Assembly: GCF_900128505.1 (NCBI RefSeq)
Contig: NZ_LT669941.1
Coordinates: forward strand, 3,704,728-3,768,727
Reading direction: 5' to 3'
DNA length: 64,000 bases
From: Parabacteroides timonensis
GTDB taxonomy: Bacteria > Bacteroidota > Bacteroidia > Bacteroidales > Tannerellaceae
Shown: in pieces, positions 14,937 to 23,877 of the stretch
Layout of the letters: each line of letters begins with the position of its first letter
Numbering within the stretch: the stretch's first letter is position 1
Program-made: the position numbers and the translations under genes
The notes under the pieces: generated by a model
What the model was told of the DNA's origin: nothing
The model's database searches: none
What the model saw: only the letters and a program-made list of their open reading frames with translations

Positions 14937-17522
14937 TCATTTATAAATACCGATTATTCCATCTGAGGTGATCGTCTCGGCACTAATACTGAACTTTCTG
15001 CAACTACCGTTATTGTAGAACCTGATACTGGCTTTACCTTCTTTATCGGGGATAACCGAAGGATTCCAGTAGAGTGTACGACGGTAATCCGGTTCCGGTG
15101 GGAGGATGGAATAATCCGGACTATAAAATTCTTTAACCTGGCTGTAACCTTCCAGCCAGGTTTTTCGTACCCCTTTACCAGCATCCGTCGGGATCTTATC
15201 TTCCGGAAATGTCTCAATGAAAACAACGCAACTGTAAAACTTGTCTACTTCCAACGGTGACATACTTGGGTCTGCATACCGGCACATAATAGAAAGATCT
15301 TCATTGATGTAAATGGATTTGATGGCTTCGAGCCGTATCAGTTTATATTTGTTGTAATCCATTTCAGTAGCCATGGTCGGTTCGTAGTTCACAACAAAAA
15401 GGGGCATTCTTCCTTTATATTGCAGGTATTCATCCTGTCGGGAGAAGGTTTTCCTGAAATTGTTATTCATGTTTATCATCAACTCATGTATATCTTTTCC
15501 GATATACTTTCCCTGATCTGTAATATCGTCCCATTCCGACTGTACATCATAATAGGCGATTGATTTGGAACGGTTGTTGAATATATCCTTTTCCCGTGAT
15601 CTCTTTTTGGCGGTTACGGTCACTTCATCCAAGCGGAGGACTCTCTCTTTATTACCAGCTTTACTCAAGGAATCCTCGTAAGCTGTCAGGAAAGCATCGA
15701 TATCTTCTTCCGGCTCCTGAGTGTCAGGGATTTCTTCCGAACCGGATTCTGCCGTTTGTTCTTCTTTTTTATCAGCGAGAGTTACCTGCATATCTGCATA
15801 GCGGTATCTTTTAGGTTCAGGTGTAAAAAGCCGATCCAATATGATCCGGTAGTCTTTTTTCTTTCCTTTCTCGCTTACAGACAAGATCATATTCCATTTA
15901 CCGGTTATATCGGCCCGAAAAGCGAAATGTCCCAGGCTGTCCGTTACAAATACATCGAATGCACTGGTTGCTTTTTCTTCTTCTCCTCTTTTAAGCAGGA
16001 AAGAAGAAACAGTTACGTCGCGTTTAGGTATTTTCCGGACAAAGGAAACCACCTGGCCGTGCATCTCGATACCTTGCTCCGGCCTGTATTTCAAATCCAA
16101 CGGTTCTACTCCGGCCATCTGTTTCCAGGAATAACGTCGCCAACCTTGCACCATCATAAGCAGGTCGAGGGATGAACGATGGATGGAATCATCCGCTTCA
16201 AAATAATAAGACGGATTGTGAACGTATCCTTTTATGTCAGACATAAGCAATAGGTCTGTCAGGATATTGCAGTCCGACTTAATTTCATTCATACCATCCC
16301 TCACCGATAAAGAAAAGGGAGATTGTACCGGGTTCTCTTCCTGATCGGTCACTGTAAACTCCATGTCGACCGGTTCATACGGATCGTATATTTCTTTTAC
16401 AGTTTTTGCTTTAATTGCCAGCGGCTTTTCCTTATTATTGAATATCAGCCGGTCACAAAGTATTTCTCCATTACTGTTAAAAACTACTATTTGTGATACA
16501 CCGGAAGGTAATATCGTTTTATCTACCTTGAAACGGAGCTGTTCGCTGTGAAGTACATTGGCAAGGCAATAGTTATACAGCTTGCCTCTGCAGATGATGA
16601 CCATTCCTAACATATCGGCGGGTGTCTGTTCATTCTTCTGTAAAGAGATTTCGAGACTATCTGGGGAAGAAAGGTTGTCTACCTGTAAGCAAAATCCTTG
16701 AGGTAGAGATTGAGGCATATCGAATTGGTACTTTTTACCGTTGTAGTCAACTATGGCTTTTTGTTTACCCCCATGTGGAGTGTAATTAAAGAAACCTTTC
16801 CCCTCGTGTGTTACGCTAAAGCCGACGATTTCTTCTTTGTCTTCATTTATAATCTTTCCGGTTGCATCCAGTGGATTACCGAAAGCATCTGTTATTTCAA
16901 ATGCGATACGGGAAGGGATGTCCTGAATCAGGTTGCCTCCCTCCGGATAGAATTTCAGGTTTACCTTTTTCCCTTTTTGGGGCTTTTCCCGCTTCTTCGG
17001 ATATTTACCGTAGCCGTATTTCAGCATATCCTTTTCCTCGTAATTCCCCTCTGTTTTCGGTTTGTTAAATACCGGTAACAGCCGGGAGAAGAGAGCGTCT
17101 TCTCCGAAGTTCAACATATATTTCGTATAGGCACGGACCTCATAGAAACCGGAATAAAAAGGCAGCTGTCCCAATGTGAAGTCGCCATGACATTGTCCGT
17201 TCTCTATTTTCAGAACCCGTTTATCTATGATTTCACCACCGGGGTTTAACAACTCGACATATAAGGTCTTACTTAACTGGGTTGCCTCATGCAACTCAGA
17301 AGTAACCACATAGCATTTAAACCAAATGTTATCGCCCTGATAATAACTGGTATTATCAAAATGCAAGTAGACTTTCTCACGGGGTATATATTGCGAAAAC
17401 TGATCCGTGGCACGGATATAACGGGTGAGCCTATTGATCACACTGTCTGTTTCCTGCCCTGAAACCTGAAGGCTAAACAGCAAAAGAAAAATATAACCGA
17501 TAACTCTCCGGAGTGTTTTCAT
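14937..17522 (-). CDS. Large exported MG2-type protein with TonB-plug-like linker
   Basis: 861 residues with a signal peptide (GYIFLLLFSLQVSGQ). The N-terminal part (REKVYLHFDNTSYYQGDNIWFKCYV) resembles the MG2/alpha-2-macroglobulin-like beta-sandwich of Bacteroidota exported proteins. Near residue 640 the sequence LDEVTVTAKK marks the linker that usually precedes a TonB-dependent plug domain, but no barrel follows. Its C-terminus ends in a short beta-domain. A shorter relative lies at 38892-41114. It overlaps the upstream HAD gene by 4 bp. Function unknown; an envelope role is likely. Confidence 0.75.
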   Translation of the reverse strand: MKTLRRVIGYIFLLLFSLQVSGQETDSVINRLTRYIRATDQFSQYIPREKVYLHFDNTSYYQGDNIWFKCYVVTSELHEATQLSKTLYVELLNPGGEIIDKRVLKIENGQCHGDFTLGQLPFYSGFYEVRAYTKYMLNFGEDALFSRLLPVFNKPKTEGNYEEKDMLKYGYGKYPKKREKPQKGKKVNLKFYPEGGNLIQDIPSRIAFEITDAFGNPLDATGKIINEDKEEIVGFSVTHEGKGFFNYTPHGGKQKAIVDYNGKKYQFDMPQSLPQGFCLQVDNLSSPDSLEISLQKNEQTPADMLGMVIICRGKLYNYCLANVLHSEQLRFKVDKTILPSGVSQIVVFNSNGEILCDRLIFNNKEKPLAIKAKTVKEIYDPYEPVDMEFTVTDQEENPVQSPFSLSVRDGMNEIKSDCNILTDLLLMSDIKGYVHNPSYYFEADDSIHRSSLDLLMMVQGWRRYSWKQMAGVEPLDLKYRPEQGIEMHGQVVSFVRKIPKRDVTVSSFLLKRGEEEKATSAFDVFVTDSLGHFAFRADITGKWNMILSVSEKGKKKDYRIILDRLFTPEPKRYRYADMQVTLADKKEEQTAESGSEEIPDTQEPEEDIDAFLTAYEDSLSKAGNKERVLRLDEVTVTAKKRSREKDIFNNRSKSIAYYDVQSEWDDITDQGKYIGKDIHELMINMNNNFRKTFSRQDEYLQYKGRMPLFVVNYEPTMATEMDYNKYKLIRLEAIKSIYINEDLSIMCRYADPSMSPLEVDKFYSCVVFIETFPEDKIPTDAGKGVRKTWLEGYSQVKEFYSPDYSILPPEPDYRRTLYWNPSVIPDKEGKASIRFYNNGSCRKFSISAETITSDGIIGIYK

Positions 17523-18157
17523 GCGAACTTCATATCTTTCAGACTTGTTATCACTTCAGCCTCGCTTTTTAAAAGATCGTAGTTGTTATGCCCTCCTGCA
17601 TAAAGAATGCAGTTTACACCTAAAGCTTTGGCTACTTCCGCATCGTGTAATGTATCTCCGATAATCAGAGTTTTATCCGGATTCAATGCATTGTCCTCTA
17701 TCAACTTCCGTCCGATCCCCACTTTCCCGGTTGCGCAGATATCACCGGAACCATATATTCCTTTGAACTTTGCAGTCAATTGAAAATGACCGAGCATTCG
17801 TAGCAAATCATCTTTCCCGGCTGCTGACAATATATATTGATTGATACTTTTAGTATTGATCGTATCCAGAATGAAGGGGACATCAGCGTGTAGCGCAATC
17901 TCTTTCTCATAGCTTTTATAGCGTTCCATATATTCAGCAGAAACATCTTCGATCAATTCTTTTTCAAAATCAATACCGATTTGAATATGAAACTGTTTGA
18001 TAGGAAAGCAGAATATATCCCGATAGGTATTTAAATCCAGTCGAGGCAAATTTCTATTTAAAAGCATTTCATTGATAACCCTAAGGTTTACATCCACATC
18101 ATCCAAAAGTGTCCCGTTCCAATCCCAGATCAAAGTGTCTATTCCGGATAAGTTCAT
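17519..18157 (-). CDS. HAD-family hydrolase
   Basis: 212 residues with motif I in the form DWNGTLLDD (D12, N14), motif II in the ILSAAGK area and the motif IV segment IIGDTLHDAEVA. It resembles phosphoglycolate phosphatase-type enzymes. The usual second aspartate of motif I (DxDGT) is replaced by asparagine, which is seen in some Bacteroidota members but may alter catalysis. Its end overlaps the start of the MG2-type gene by 4 bp (ATGA). Confidence 0.8.
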   Translation of the reverse strand: MNLSGIDTLIWDWNGTLLDDVDVNLRVINEMLLNRNLPRLDLNTYRDIFCFPIKQFHIQIGIDFEKELIEDVSAEYMERYKSYEKEIALHADVPFILDTINTKSINQYILSAAGKDDLLRMLGHFQLTAKFKGIYGSGDICATGKVGIGRKLIEDNALNPDKTLIIGDTLHDAEVAKALGVNCILYAGGHNNYDLLKSEAEVITSLKDMKFA

Positions 18158-18212
18158 CTTATAAAGTTTAAATAGTTAAATGAGTATTATACTGAACAAA
18201 AAATGGAATACA

Positions 18213-18220
18213 CAAAAATA
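18213..18220 (-). promoter_or_regulatory. -7 box for the HAD / MG2 transcript
   Basis: TATTTTTG on the minus strand, 55 bp before the HAD start codon. The rest of 18221-18368 holds a perfect AGAGGG-CGC-CCCTCT dyad (18246-18260) and no gene. Confidence 0.5.
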
Positions 18221-18368
18221 CGAAAATTCTTAGTATAAATACGATAGAGGGCGCCCCTCTGATTGATAACTTGTCCAATATTACATGTTAAGGGAAGCGC
18301 CGTTTGACAGAATACGAATCCCGATTTGTCGACACATCCCTTCTTTTAAACTAGCTTTCATAATCTTA

Positions 18369-19112
18369 TTACAATAAACGCCGGCCTAATTTAGAAATAA
18401 TATCATTATAACCCGAACGAAGTATTCCTATATCGGAACCAATAGCTAAACAAGAATAGCCCAGTTGACGTAAATGCGGTATGTCATCTATGTTTCGAAC
18501 CAGTATACCACATTGCTTATTGTATTTATGGGCCGCTTTTGCTACAATGTTTAATGCCTCCTGAAATTCATAAGTTATTCCGACAGGGCGAGAGCTTAGA
18601 TCCATTTTCAGATCGGAGGGACCGACAAAGAGAACATCTACTCCATCAACAGCGGCTATTTCTTCTGCATTTTTAACACCTTCCTCATTCTCTATTTGCG
18701 CAAGAAAATAGGGAGCAGGTATTTTATGTATGTCTTCCGGAGGTTGTAAACCATAACCATATACTCTGGCAGAGCTACTATATCCACGATTCCCCAATGG
18801 AGGGTAAAGCATATCCAAAAGACATTCACGTGCTTGCTGAGCATTATTCACATGAGGAACCATAATACCTGCGGCCCCCCAGTCCAGAACACGCGCAACC
18901 AATGCACTCTTAAAGTCTCCCAGTCGTACTATACATTCTGTACTTTTATTTCCAATAACCTGCATGTTTGCCAATAAATTTGCTTCAGTCATGCAGCCAT
19001 GCTCCAGATCAAATAATAACCATTGAAAAGAAAAACCCGCTATCTGCTCCGTTACAATAGGGGAACCGATGGACAACCAGGTTCCTATACTTAATTTTTG
19101 TGAGTGTCTCAT
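18369..19112 (-). CDS. HpcH/HpaI-family aldolase
   Basis: 247 residues. The LFDLEHG segment, the metal-binding AQIENEEG and the DVLFVGPSDLKMDL stretch are characteristic of HpcH/HpaI class II aldolases, which split 2-keto-3-deoxy sugar acids or similar hydroxy-keto acids into pyruvate and an aldehyde. It is the last gene of the minus-strand uptake operon, starting 2 bp after the kinase gene. Together with the kinase and the transporter it suggests a pathway ending in pyruvate. The true substrate is not evident. Confidence 0.85.
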   Translation of the reverse strand: MRHSQKLSIGTWLSIGSPIVTEQIAGFSFQWLLFDLEHGCMTEANLLANMQVIGNKSTECIVRLGDFKSALVARVLDWGAAGIMVPHVNNAQQARECLLDMLYPPLGNRGYSSSARVYGYGLQPPEDIHKIPAPYFLAQIENEEGVKNAEEIAAVDGVDVLFVGPSDLKMDLSSRPVGITYEFQEALNIVAKAAHKYNKQCGILVRNIDDIPHLRQLGYSCLAIGSDIGILRSGYNDIISKLGRRLL

Positions 19113-19114
19113 TA

Positions 19115-20203
19115 TTACAAATCGTTGATATTAATATGTCCGCTTATTCCATCACAAGCCCTTCGTATTCTATCCCTGGTGAATTCTTCCAGTGACTTGC
19201 CATCAGACTGGGAACCGATCAAGAAAAAGTTATCCTGCTTATCAAAATATCCGGCGCCTACACGAATCACTGTTTTAAAAATCATATTCCGGAGCAAATG
19301 AAGCCAGAAACGTTTCTGGTAATTTTCCGGTAACGCCTTTTGGGATTCATATCCCCGAATAGCAATTTCAATCATTTCACCAGAAAAGAAACATCCCAAT
19401 AAAGATAAATCATCCATTGGATCCCCTGAAATGCAATCGTCCCAGTCTATAAATGCTCGAATCTGATTAGTTGCCCCCAGTATATTCCACAAAGCTAGAT
19501 CTTTATGAACCAGACACCCCTGTTTGATGGGAATATACTCTGCACTATCTTTTACCAACTGGCCAATCCGGTCTCCTTCTTCTTTGGACAAGAATGTACT
19601 CTCTTCCAAAAACGAAAGATGTTTTTCCCAATTAAGAAAGTAGTAATTTTCATATTTTTCATGTAATCCCTCTAACTGCCCCTTTCGTCTTAATAGATCG
19701 GCATCAAAAGGCCCGAAGCCAGGAGGAATGATTTGTTGCCAACAGGCAACAGCCTGTCCAATTTTATACATAATGGAATTCACATTCAATAGCCCTTTTT
19801 TATAAAGCTCATTCAAATCAAGAGAATCCACATATTCAGTTATCTGATAAGCAAAAGGCACTTTCTCCCGGGAAGAGTCTGCCTGATATATTTTCACAGT
19901 CGGAACCCCCAAATGACTTACTCTTCTGATAATTTCAGTTTCAACCTCCATATAGTCATCTTTTTCAGGTCCGTCTTCTATACGTATAAAATATTTCACA
20001 CCATTGCATATAGCAAGAAAAGTAAGATGATTACCTTGTCCTTTACCTGATATCAGTTCAAAAGATTTTCCTTTGAAGAATTGATCTAACATTATCTTCA
20101 AGTTGTCTTCGATGAGTTTTTTAGGACTTTTATTTTCAGACAGTGCATAAAAAGTATTTTCCCTGTCACATTTCCAATAATATATATTTTTACGAGTTGT
20201 CAT
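19115..20203 (-). CDS. APH-family phosphotransferase (small-molecule kinase)
   Basis: About 362 residues from the ATG at 20203, one base after the stop of the transporter gene; a frame extension to 20263 overlaps that gene and is less likely. The Brenner motif HKDLALWN (catalytic D) and the metal-binding FIDWDDCISGD follow a protein-kinase-like N-lobe. Relatives phosphorylate small alcohols or sugars such as methylthioribose, choline or hexosamine. Resistance is unlikely in this context; a catabolic kinase is more plausible. Confidence 0.8.
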   Translation of the reverse strand: MTTRKNIYYWKCDRENTFYALSENKSPKKLIEDNLKIMLDQFFKGKSFELISGKGQGNHLTFLAICNGVKYFIRIEDGPEKDDYMEVETEIIRRVSHLGVPTVKIYQADSSREKVPFAYQITEYVDSLDLNELYKKGLLNVNSIMYKIGQAVACWQQIIPPGFGPFDADLLRRKGQLEGLHEKYENYYFLNWEKHLSFLEESTFLSKEEGDRIGQLVKDSAEYIPIKQGCLVHKDLALWNILGATNQIRAFIDWDDCISGDPMDDLSLLGCFFSGEMIEIAIRGYESQKALPENYQKRFWLHLLRNMIFKTVIRVGAGYFDKQDNFFLIGSQSDGKSLEEFTRDRIRRACDGISGHININDL

Positions 20204-20204
20204 T

Positions 20205-21164
20205 TTATGTAGTCTTTGTTTGCTCTTTTTTATCCTCTTTTTGTAATCTCCAATAACCGGCAATAAAACCTCCTAATAATGTTTGAACTACACTGCTAAA
20301 AACAGATGGAATAGCAACAAGTGGCTGGGCTGTAAAATTTTGCTTTGCCAAAACTGCGGCAAGACCTCCATTTTGCATACCAGTTTCAATTGACGTCGTT
20401 TTTGCTATTATTTTATCAAATCGACAAAGCCTAGTAAGTATATAGCCGGATATGAAACCGATGGCATGCAACATGGTCGTCGCCAGAAAAAGAACTCCAA
20501 CATTTTTAGCTACCACATCAGCACTTTGCGCAACAATACTTCCTGCAATAAAGATGATGGCAAAAACAGAAAGGATCGGTCCTGCTGAAGATATCTTTTG
20601 TACTTTCTCTGGAAATTTATAATTGATATATACGCCCAAGACAACAGGTATTAAAACAACCTGTACTGTTGTCATAAACATTCCCCACGAATCAACAGGA
20701 ATATATTTCCCAGCTAAAAGCTCGCACAATAAAGGAGTTACAACAATAGCCAATAAAGTCGAGACACTTGTCATGATAATCGATAAGGCTAGATTGGCCC
20801 TTGCCAGAAAGGCAAGCACATTGGATGCAGTACCTCCAGGACAACAACTAACCAAGATTAATCCAACAGCTAATGATGGATCCAAATGTAATAATTTAGC
20901 GATCCCCCAACCTCCCAGAGGCATGATAGTATATTGTATTATTGCTGCAAAGAGAACGATCACCGGCATTTTCAACAATTCTTTGAAATCTTTAATTTGT
21001 AATGTTATTCCCATACCCAGCATGACTGTGATCATAGCTATCACCATCCAGTTACCGGTAAACCAACTAAATAAAGGAGGATAAAGGAAGCCCGCAATGG
21101 AGCTTCCTATAATCCAGAGAGGATAGAGATTTAGAAATATATTGACACTTGTTTTCCAGCTCAT
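20205..21164 (-). CDS. BASS-family transporter
   Basis: 319 residues with nine or ten transmembrane segments and the CCPGGTASNVLAFLARANLALS segment typical of the bile acid:sodium symporter superfamily. Bacterial members import a range of organic anions, including pantoate-like and keto acids. It overlaps the upstream Asp-box gene by 4 bp (ATGA). Position suggests it moves a product of that enzyme across the inner membrane. Confidence 0.9.
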   Translation of the reverse strand: MSWKTSVNIFLNLYPLWIIGSSIAGFLYPPLFSWFTGNWMVIAMITVMLGMGITLQIKDFKELLKMPVIVLFAAIIQYTIMPLGGWGIAKLLHLDPSLAVGLILVSCCPGGTASNVLAFLARANLALSIIMTSVSTLLAIVVTPLLCELLAGKYIPVDSWGMFMTTVQVVLIPVVLGVYINYKFPEKVQKISSAGPILSVFAIIFIAGSIVAQSADVVAKNVGVLFLATTMLHAIGFISGYILTRLCRFDKIIAKTTSIETGMQNGGLAAVLAKQNFTAQPLVAIPSVFSSVVQTLLGGFIAGYWRLQKEDKKEQTKTT

Positions 21165-22390
21165 AATTTCGGAATATTATTAGATCTGATATATTCTATA
21201 GTCCCCGGTCTGCTGATCAACATACGCATCCGACTTCTGGGACTTATAAATTGTCCGCTTAAAATATCCTCCTCGGTAAAACGAGTCATCAGGACTTCTC
21301 CATCCATCTCCCGATTCCTATCATAAGAGATATAAATATATCCGTCCGGAGCTTGAAATCCATCCGGGTATGATACACCGCGACGTTCATCCAGCATAAG
21401 CCCTCCAATCCATGTTTTTCCATCATCCTCTGACAAAAAGGCTTTAAGTTGAGAACGTATTTTTGTCCTCTGATTGATATCACCATGTTTGACAAGCAAT
21501 AACCGACCTGATTTTAACCGGCGAATGAAATGACGTGAACTGGGATTGGGTAAATACTTTTCAGGAAATGACCAAGTATACCCTTTGTCAGTAGATACAC
21601 TCTCATGGATTCCGTTTGTTGTCCGTGCCGTCATCCACCAGGAACTATCCTTCCGCTCCACAATCTGATGCTCATCAAACGTTCTAAACGGGAATTCTAC
21701 TCCTCCCCGCCTTTTCCAGTTCTTTCCCTGATCTGTAGAAACAAATGCATATGCAAGACGTAGCGAATCCAGTTCATGACATGCTTCTTTGTATTTAGGA
21801 TAGATCATACGGCGACTCCATAAATTAAGAGGCAGAACCCAGCTACCATCGGACATTACTGTCGGTTTATTCAATGCACACCCATGCCAGATTCGTATAG
21901 GTGTTGACCAAACAGGATCTTCACTATCCGGATTTTCACAAATTGTATACCAACAACCCGCCTTTCCATCAAAATATTCCATAGACTGATCAAAGAACAA
22001 CCACAAACGTCCCAAAGGATCTGTCCACAAATTACCCACAATGGTACTTCGTCTTTCTCCTAGACTCATGTCATGCGGATCTATGACCAAGCGTGGTTTT
22101 GACCAACTTTCTCCTTCATCATCGCTTGTCGCCAGGACAAAGAATGCATCAGCATTATCACCGCCGCCCACCCAACAAGCCCATATACGCCCTTTGACTG
22201 TGCGTTCAATACCAATTGTCATTCCGTAGTCCAATTTATCATTATCGTAGTCAGGCAACGGATTTGTATTAAGCATAGGAGTATCCATACCATGGTCTAT
22301 TTCATTTTTGTCTTTCTGAGCAGAAAGAACACCATGTAATAAAAACAGGCCACATACAATGAAAACTATTCTGGACATAATTCGTATCAT
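21161..22390 (-). CDS. Secreted Asp-box (sialidase-fold) protein
   Basis: 409 residues with a signal peptide (IVFIVCGLFLLHGVLSAQ). At least four Asp-box motifs (S-x-D-x-G-x-x-W: SDDEGESW, STDQGKNW, STDKGYTW, SEDDGKTW) mark a six-bladed propeller as in sialidases and BNR proteins. It may cleave a glycoside in the periplasm or on the surface, but sialidase activity cannot be claimed: the RIP/FRIP motif is not obvious. It lies 21 bp after SusD and overlaps the transporter gene. Confidence 0.85.
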   Translation of the reverse strand: MIRIMSRIVFIVCGLFLLHGVLSAQKDKNEIDHGMDTPMLNTNPLPDYDNDKLDYGMTIGIERTVKGRIWACWVGGGDNADAFFVLATSDDEGESWSKPRLVIDPHDMSLGERRSTIVGNLWTDPLGRLWLFFDQSMEYFDGKAGCWYTICENPDSEDPVWSTPIRIWHGCALNKPTVMSDGSWVLPLNLWSRRMIYPKYKEACHELDSLRLAYAFVSTDQGKNWKRRGGVEFPFRTFDEHQIVERKDSSWWMTARTTNGIHESVSTDKGYTWSFPEKYLPNPSSRHFIRRLKSGRLLLVKHGDINQRTKIRSQLKAFLSEDDGKTWIGGLMLDERRGVSYPDGFQAPDGYIYISYDRNREMDGEVLMTRFTEEDILSGQFISPRSRMRMLISRPGTIEYIRSNNIPKL

Positions 22391-22411
22391 AATAGATGTT
22401 TTTCTTTTTTA

Positions 22412-23857
22412 TTAATAACCGGGATTTTGCTTCAACTGAGGATTCGCATCCATTTCTCTCTGCGGTATCGGGAACAATAAATGATGTTCGTCTATCGATG
22501 GGATCGTTTTTTTCATTGTTTCAATAAATTTACCTGTGCGAACCAAATCAAACCATCGATGTCCTTCAAAACATAATTCTTTATTTCTTTCTTCTTGTAC
22601 AACTGTGCGGAAGCTAGCCTGATTGAAATCAGATATTTTAAGATCCTCCAGTCCAGCTCTATGTCTGACTGCATTTATTGCATCAAAGGCCTTTTGATTT
22701 CCATATGATACTTCATTCAATGATTCAGCTAATAAGAGTAATGCATCTGCATATCGAAGAATCGGGAAGTTACGTCCGCATTTATTACCAACGCAAGGAT
22801 CATAATACTTAAAACAAAACGGTTTATCAAATTTAACAATCTCACCTGATGTGTAGTGAGGGTATTCTGTTTTAAGTAGCTCTAACCGTTTATCCTGTTT
22901 GTCGAAAGAATCATAGAAAGTCTGTTCCGGGGCTATTTCACCAGTACTTTGAATTGCCTGTATACCACTTGAACGTGGGGCAAAGGAGGCAGGAAGTATA
23001 GTATTATTTATCACTCCACTCAAAAACTGAGAAGAAAGAATATGTTCTTTGGAATTTTCATTTTCTTCTTTCCAAAGATCTTCAATATTCTCGAATAAAT
23101 AGCCGGAATAAGGAACAGATAATGTCTCATCCAGTATATCAGCTGCCAGTTTCCATTTATCAGTTTGCTGACAGGGATATCCGGCCATTGTCACATACAC
23201 TTTGGCCAACATAATTTTACCGGCAGCTCTGACTGCTCTCCCCTCCTCTTTGCTAGAATATTCTACCGGCAAATATTCTGATGCAAATTTAAGGTCTTCT
23301 ACAATCGACTCATATACCTTTTCTTTGGAAGTTCGTGGAACTTGCAGATTATCTATACTCTGTGTATACCCTTCAATGAGAGGAACATCTCCAAACCATC
23401 TAACCAGATTGAAATAAAAGACTGCACGTAGAAAACGGGCTTCTGCCATTAAAGAATTTCTTTTATCTTCTGTCAAATCGGGTACATCAGGAAGTTTGGT
23501 TATTGCCATATTTGCACGGTTTATTACACGGTAACAATGCTGCCAGAAACCTTTGAAATTAGTATTGTTAGCATCATAAGTGAAGTCATCCAATGAGGTC
23601 AGAACGATATCACCCGCATATCCAACCATTCCCTGATCTGTTGGTAATTCCGTCATAGGGAATAATTTATAGAAACCATACTGGCCGGTAAATCCGCAAT
23701 AAATTGCTATCACACCTGATTCCGCTTGTTTGGCATTTTGGTAAAATGCATCTGGATCAATCGTACTTCTCGGTTCTTCTTTTAAAAAGTCATTACATGA
23801 AGTGAATTGTAATATGCTGATTGCTGAACAAAGCAATATTGAAACTATTTTTTTCAT
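22412..23857 (-). CDS. SusD/RagB-family surface binding lipoprotein
   Basis: 481 residues with a lipobox at FTSC and the following NDFLKEEP, plus the conserved C-terminal ELCFEGHRWFDLVRTG of the RagB/SusD family. It caps the SusC channel and binds the imported substrate at the surface. It lies 20 bp after the SusC gene. Confidence 0.95.
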   Translation of the reverse strand: MKKIVSILLCSAISILQFTSCNDFLKEEPRSTIDPDAFYQNAKQAESGVIAIYCGFTGQYGFYKLFPMTELPTDQGMVGYAGDIVLTSLDDFTYDANNTNFKGFWQHCYRVINRANMAITKLPDVPDLTEDKRNSLMAEARFLRAVFYFNLVRWFGDVPLIEGYTQSIDNLQVPRTSKEKVYESIVEDLKFASEYLPVEYSSKEEGRAVRAAGKIMLAKVYVTMAGYPCQQTDKWKLAADILDETLSVPYSGYLFENIEDLWKEENENSKEHILSSQFLSGVINNTILPASFAPRSSGIQAIQSTGEIAPEQTFYDSFDKQDKRLELLKTEYPHYTSGEIVKFDKPFCFKYYDPCVGNKCGRNFPILRYADALLLLAESLNEVSYGNQKAFDAINAVRHRAGLEDLKISDFNQASFRTVVQEERNKELCFEGHRWFDLVRTGKFIETMKKTIPSIDEHHLLFPIPQREMDANPQLKQNPGY

Positions 23858-23877
23858 AAGAATGTAGTATTAAATAA

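Noticed and set aside
18246..18260. Terminator at AGGGCGCCCCT dyad
   Set aside because: The dyad is perfect but short, lacks a T-run on either strand and its place between the aldolase and HAD genes does not need it more than other structures.
19115..20263. Longer kinase start at 20263
   Set aside because: It would overlap the transporter gene by 59 bp and adds basic residues with no match to the family. The ATG at 20203, one base after the transporter stop, is the better start.
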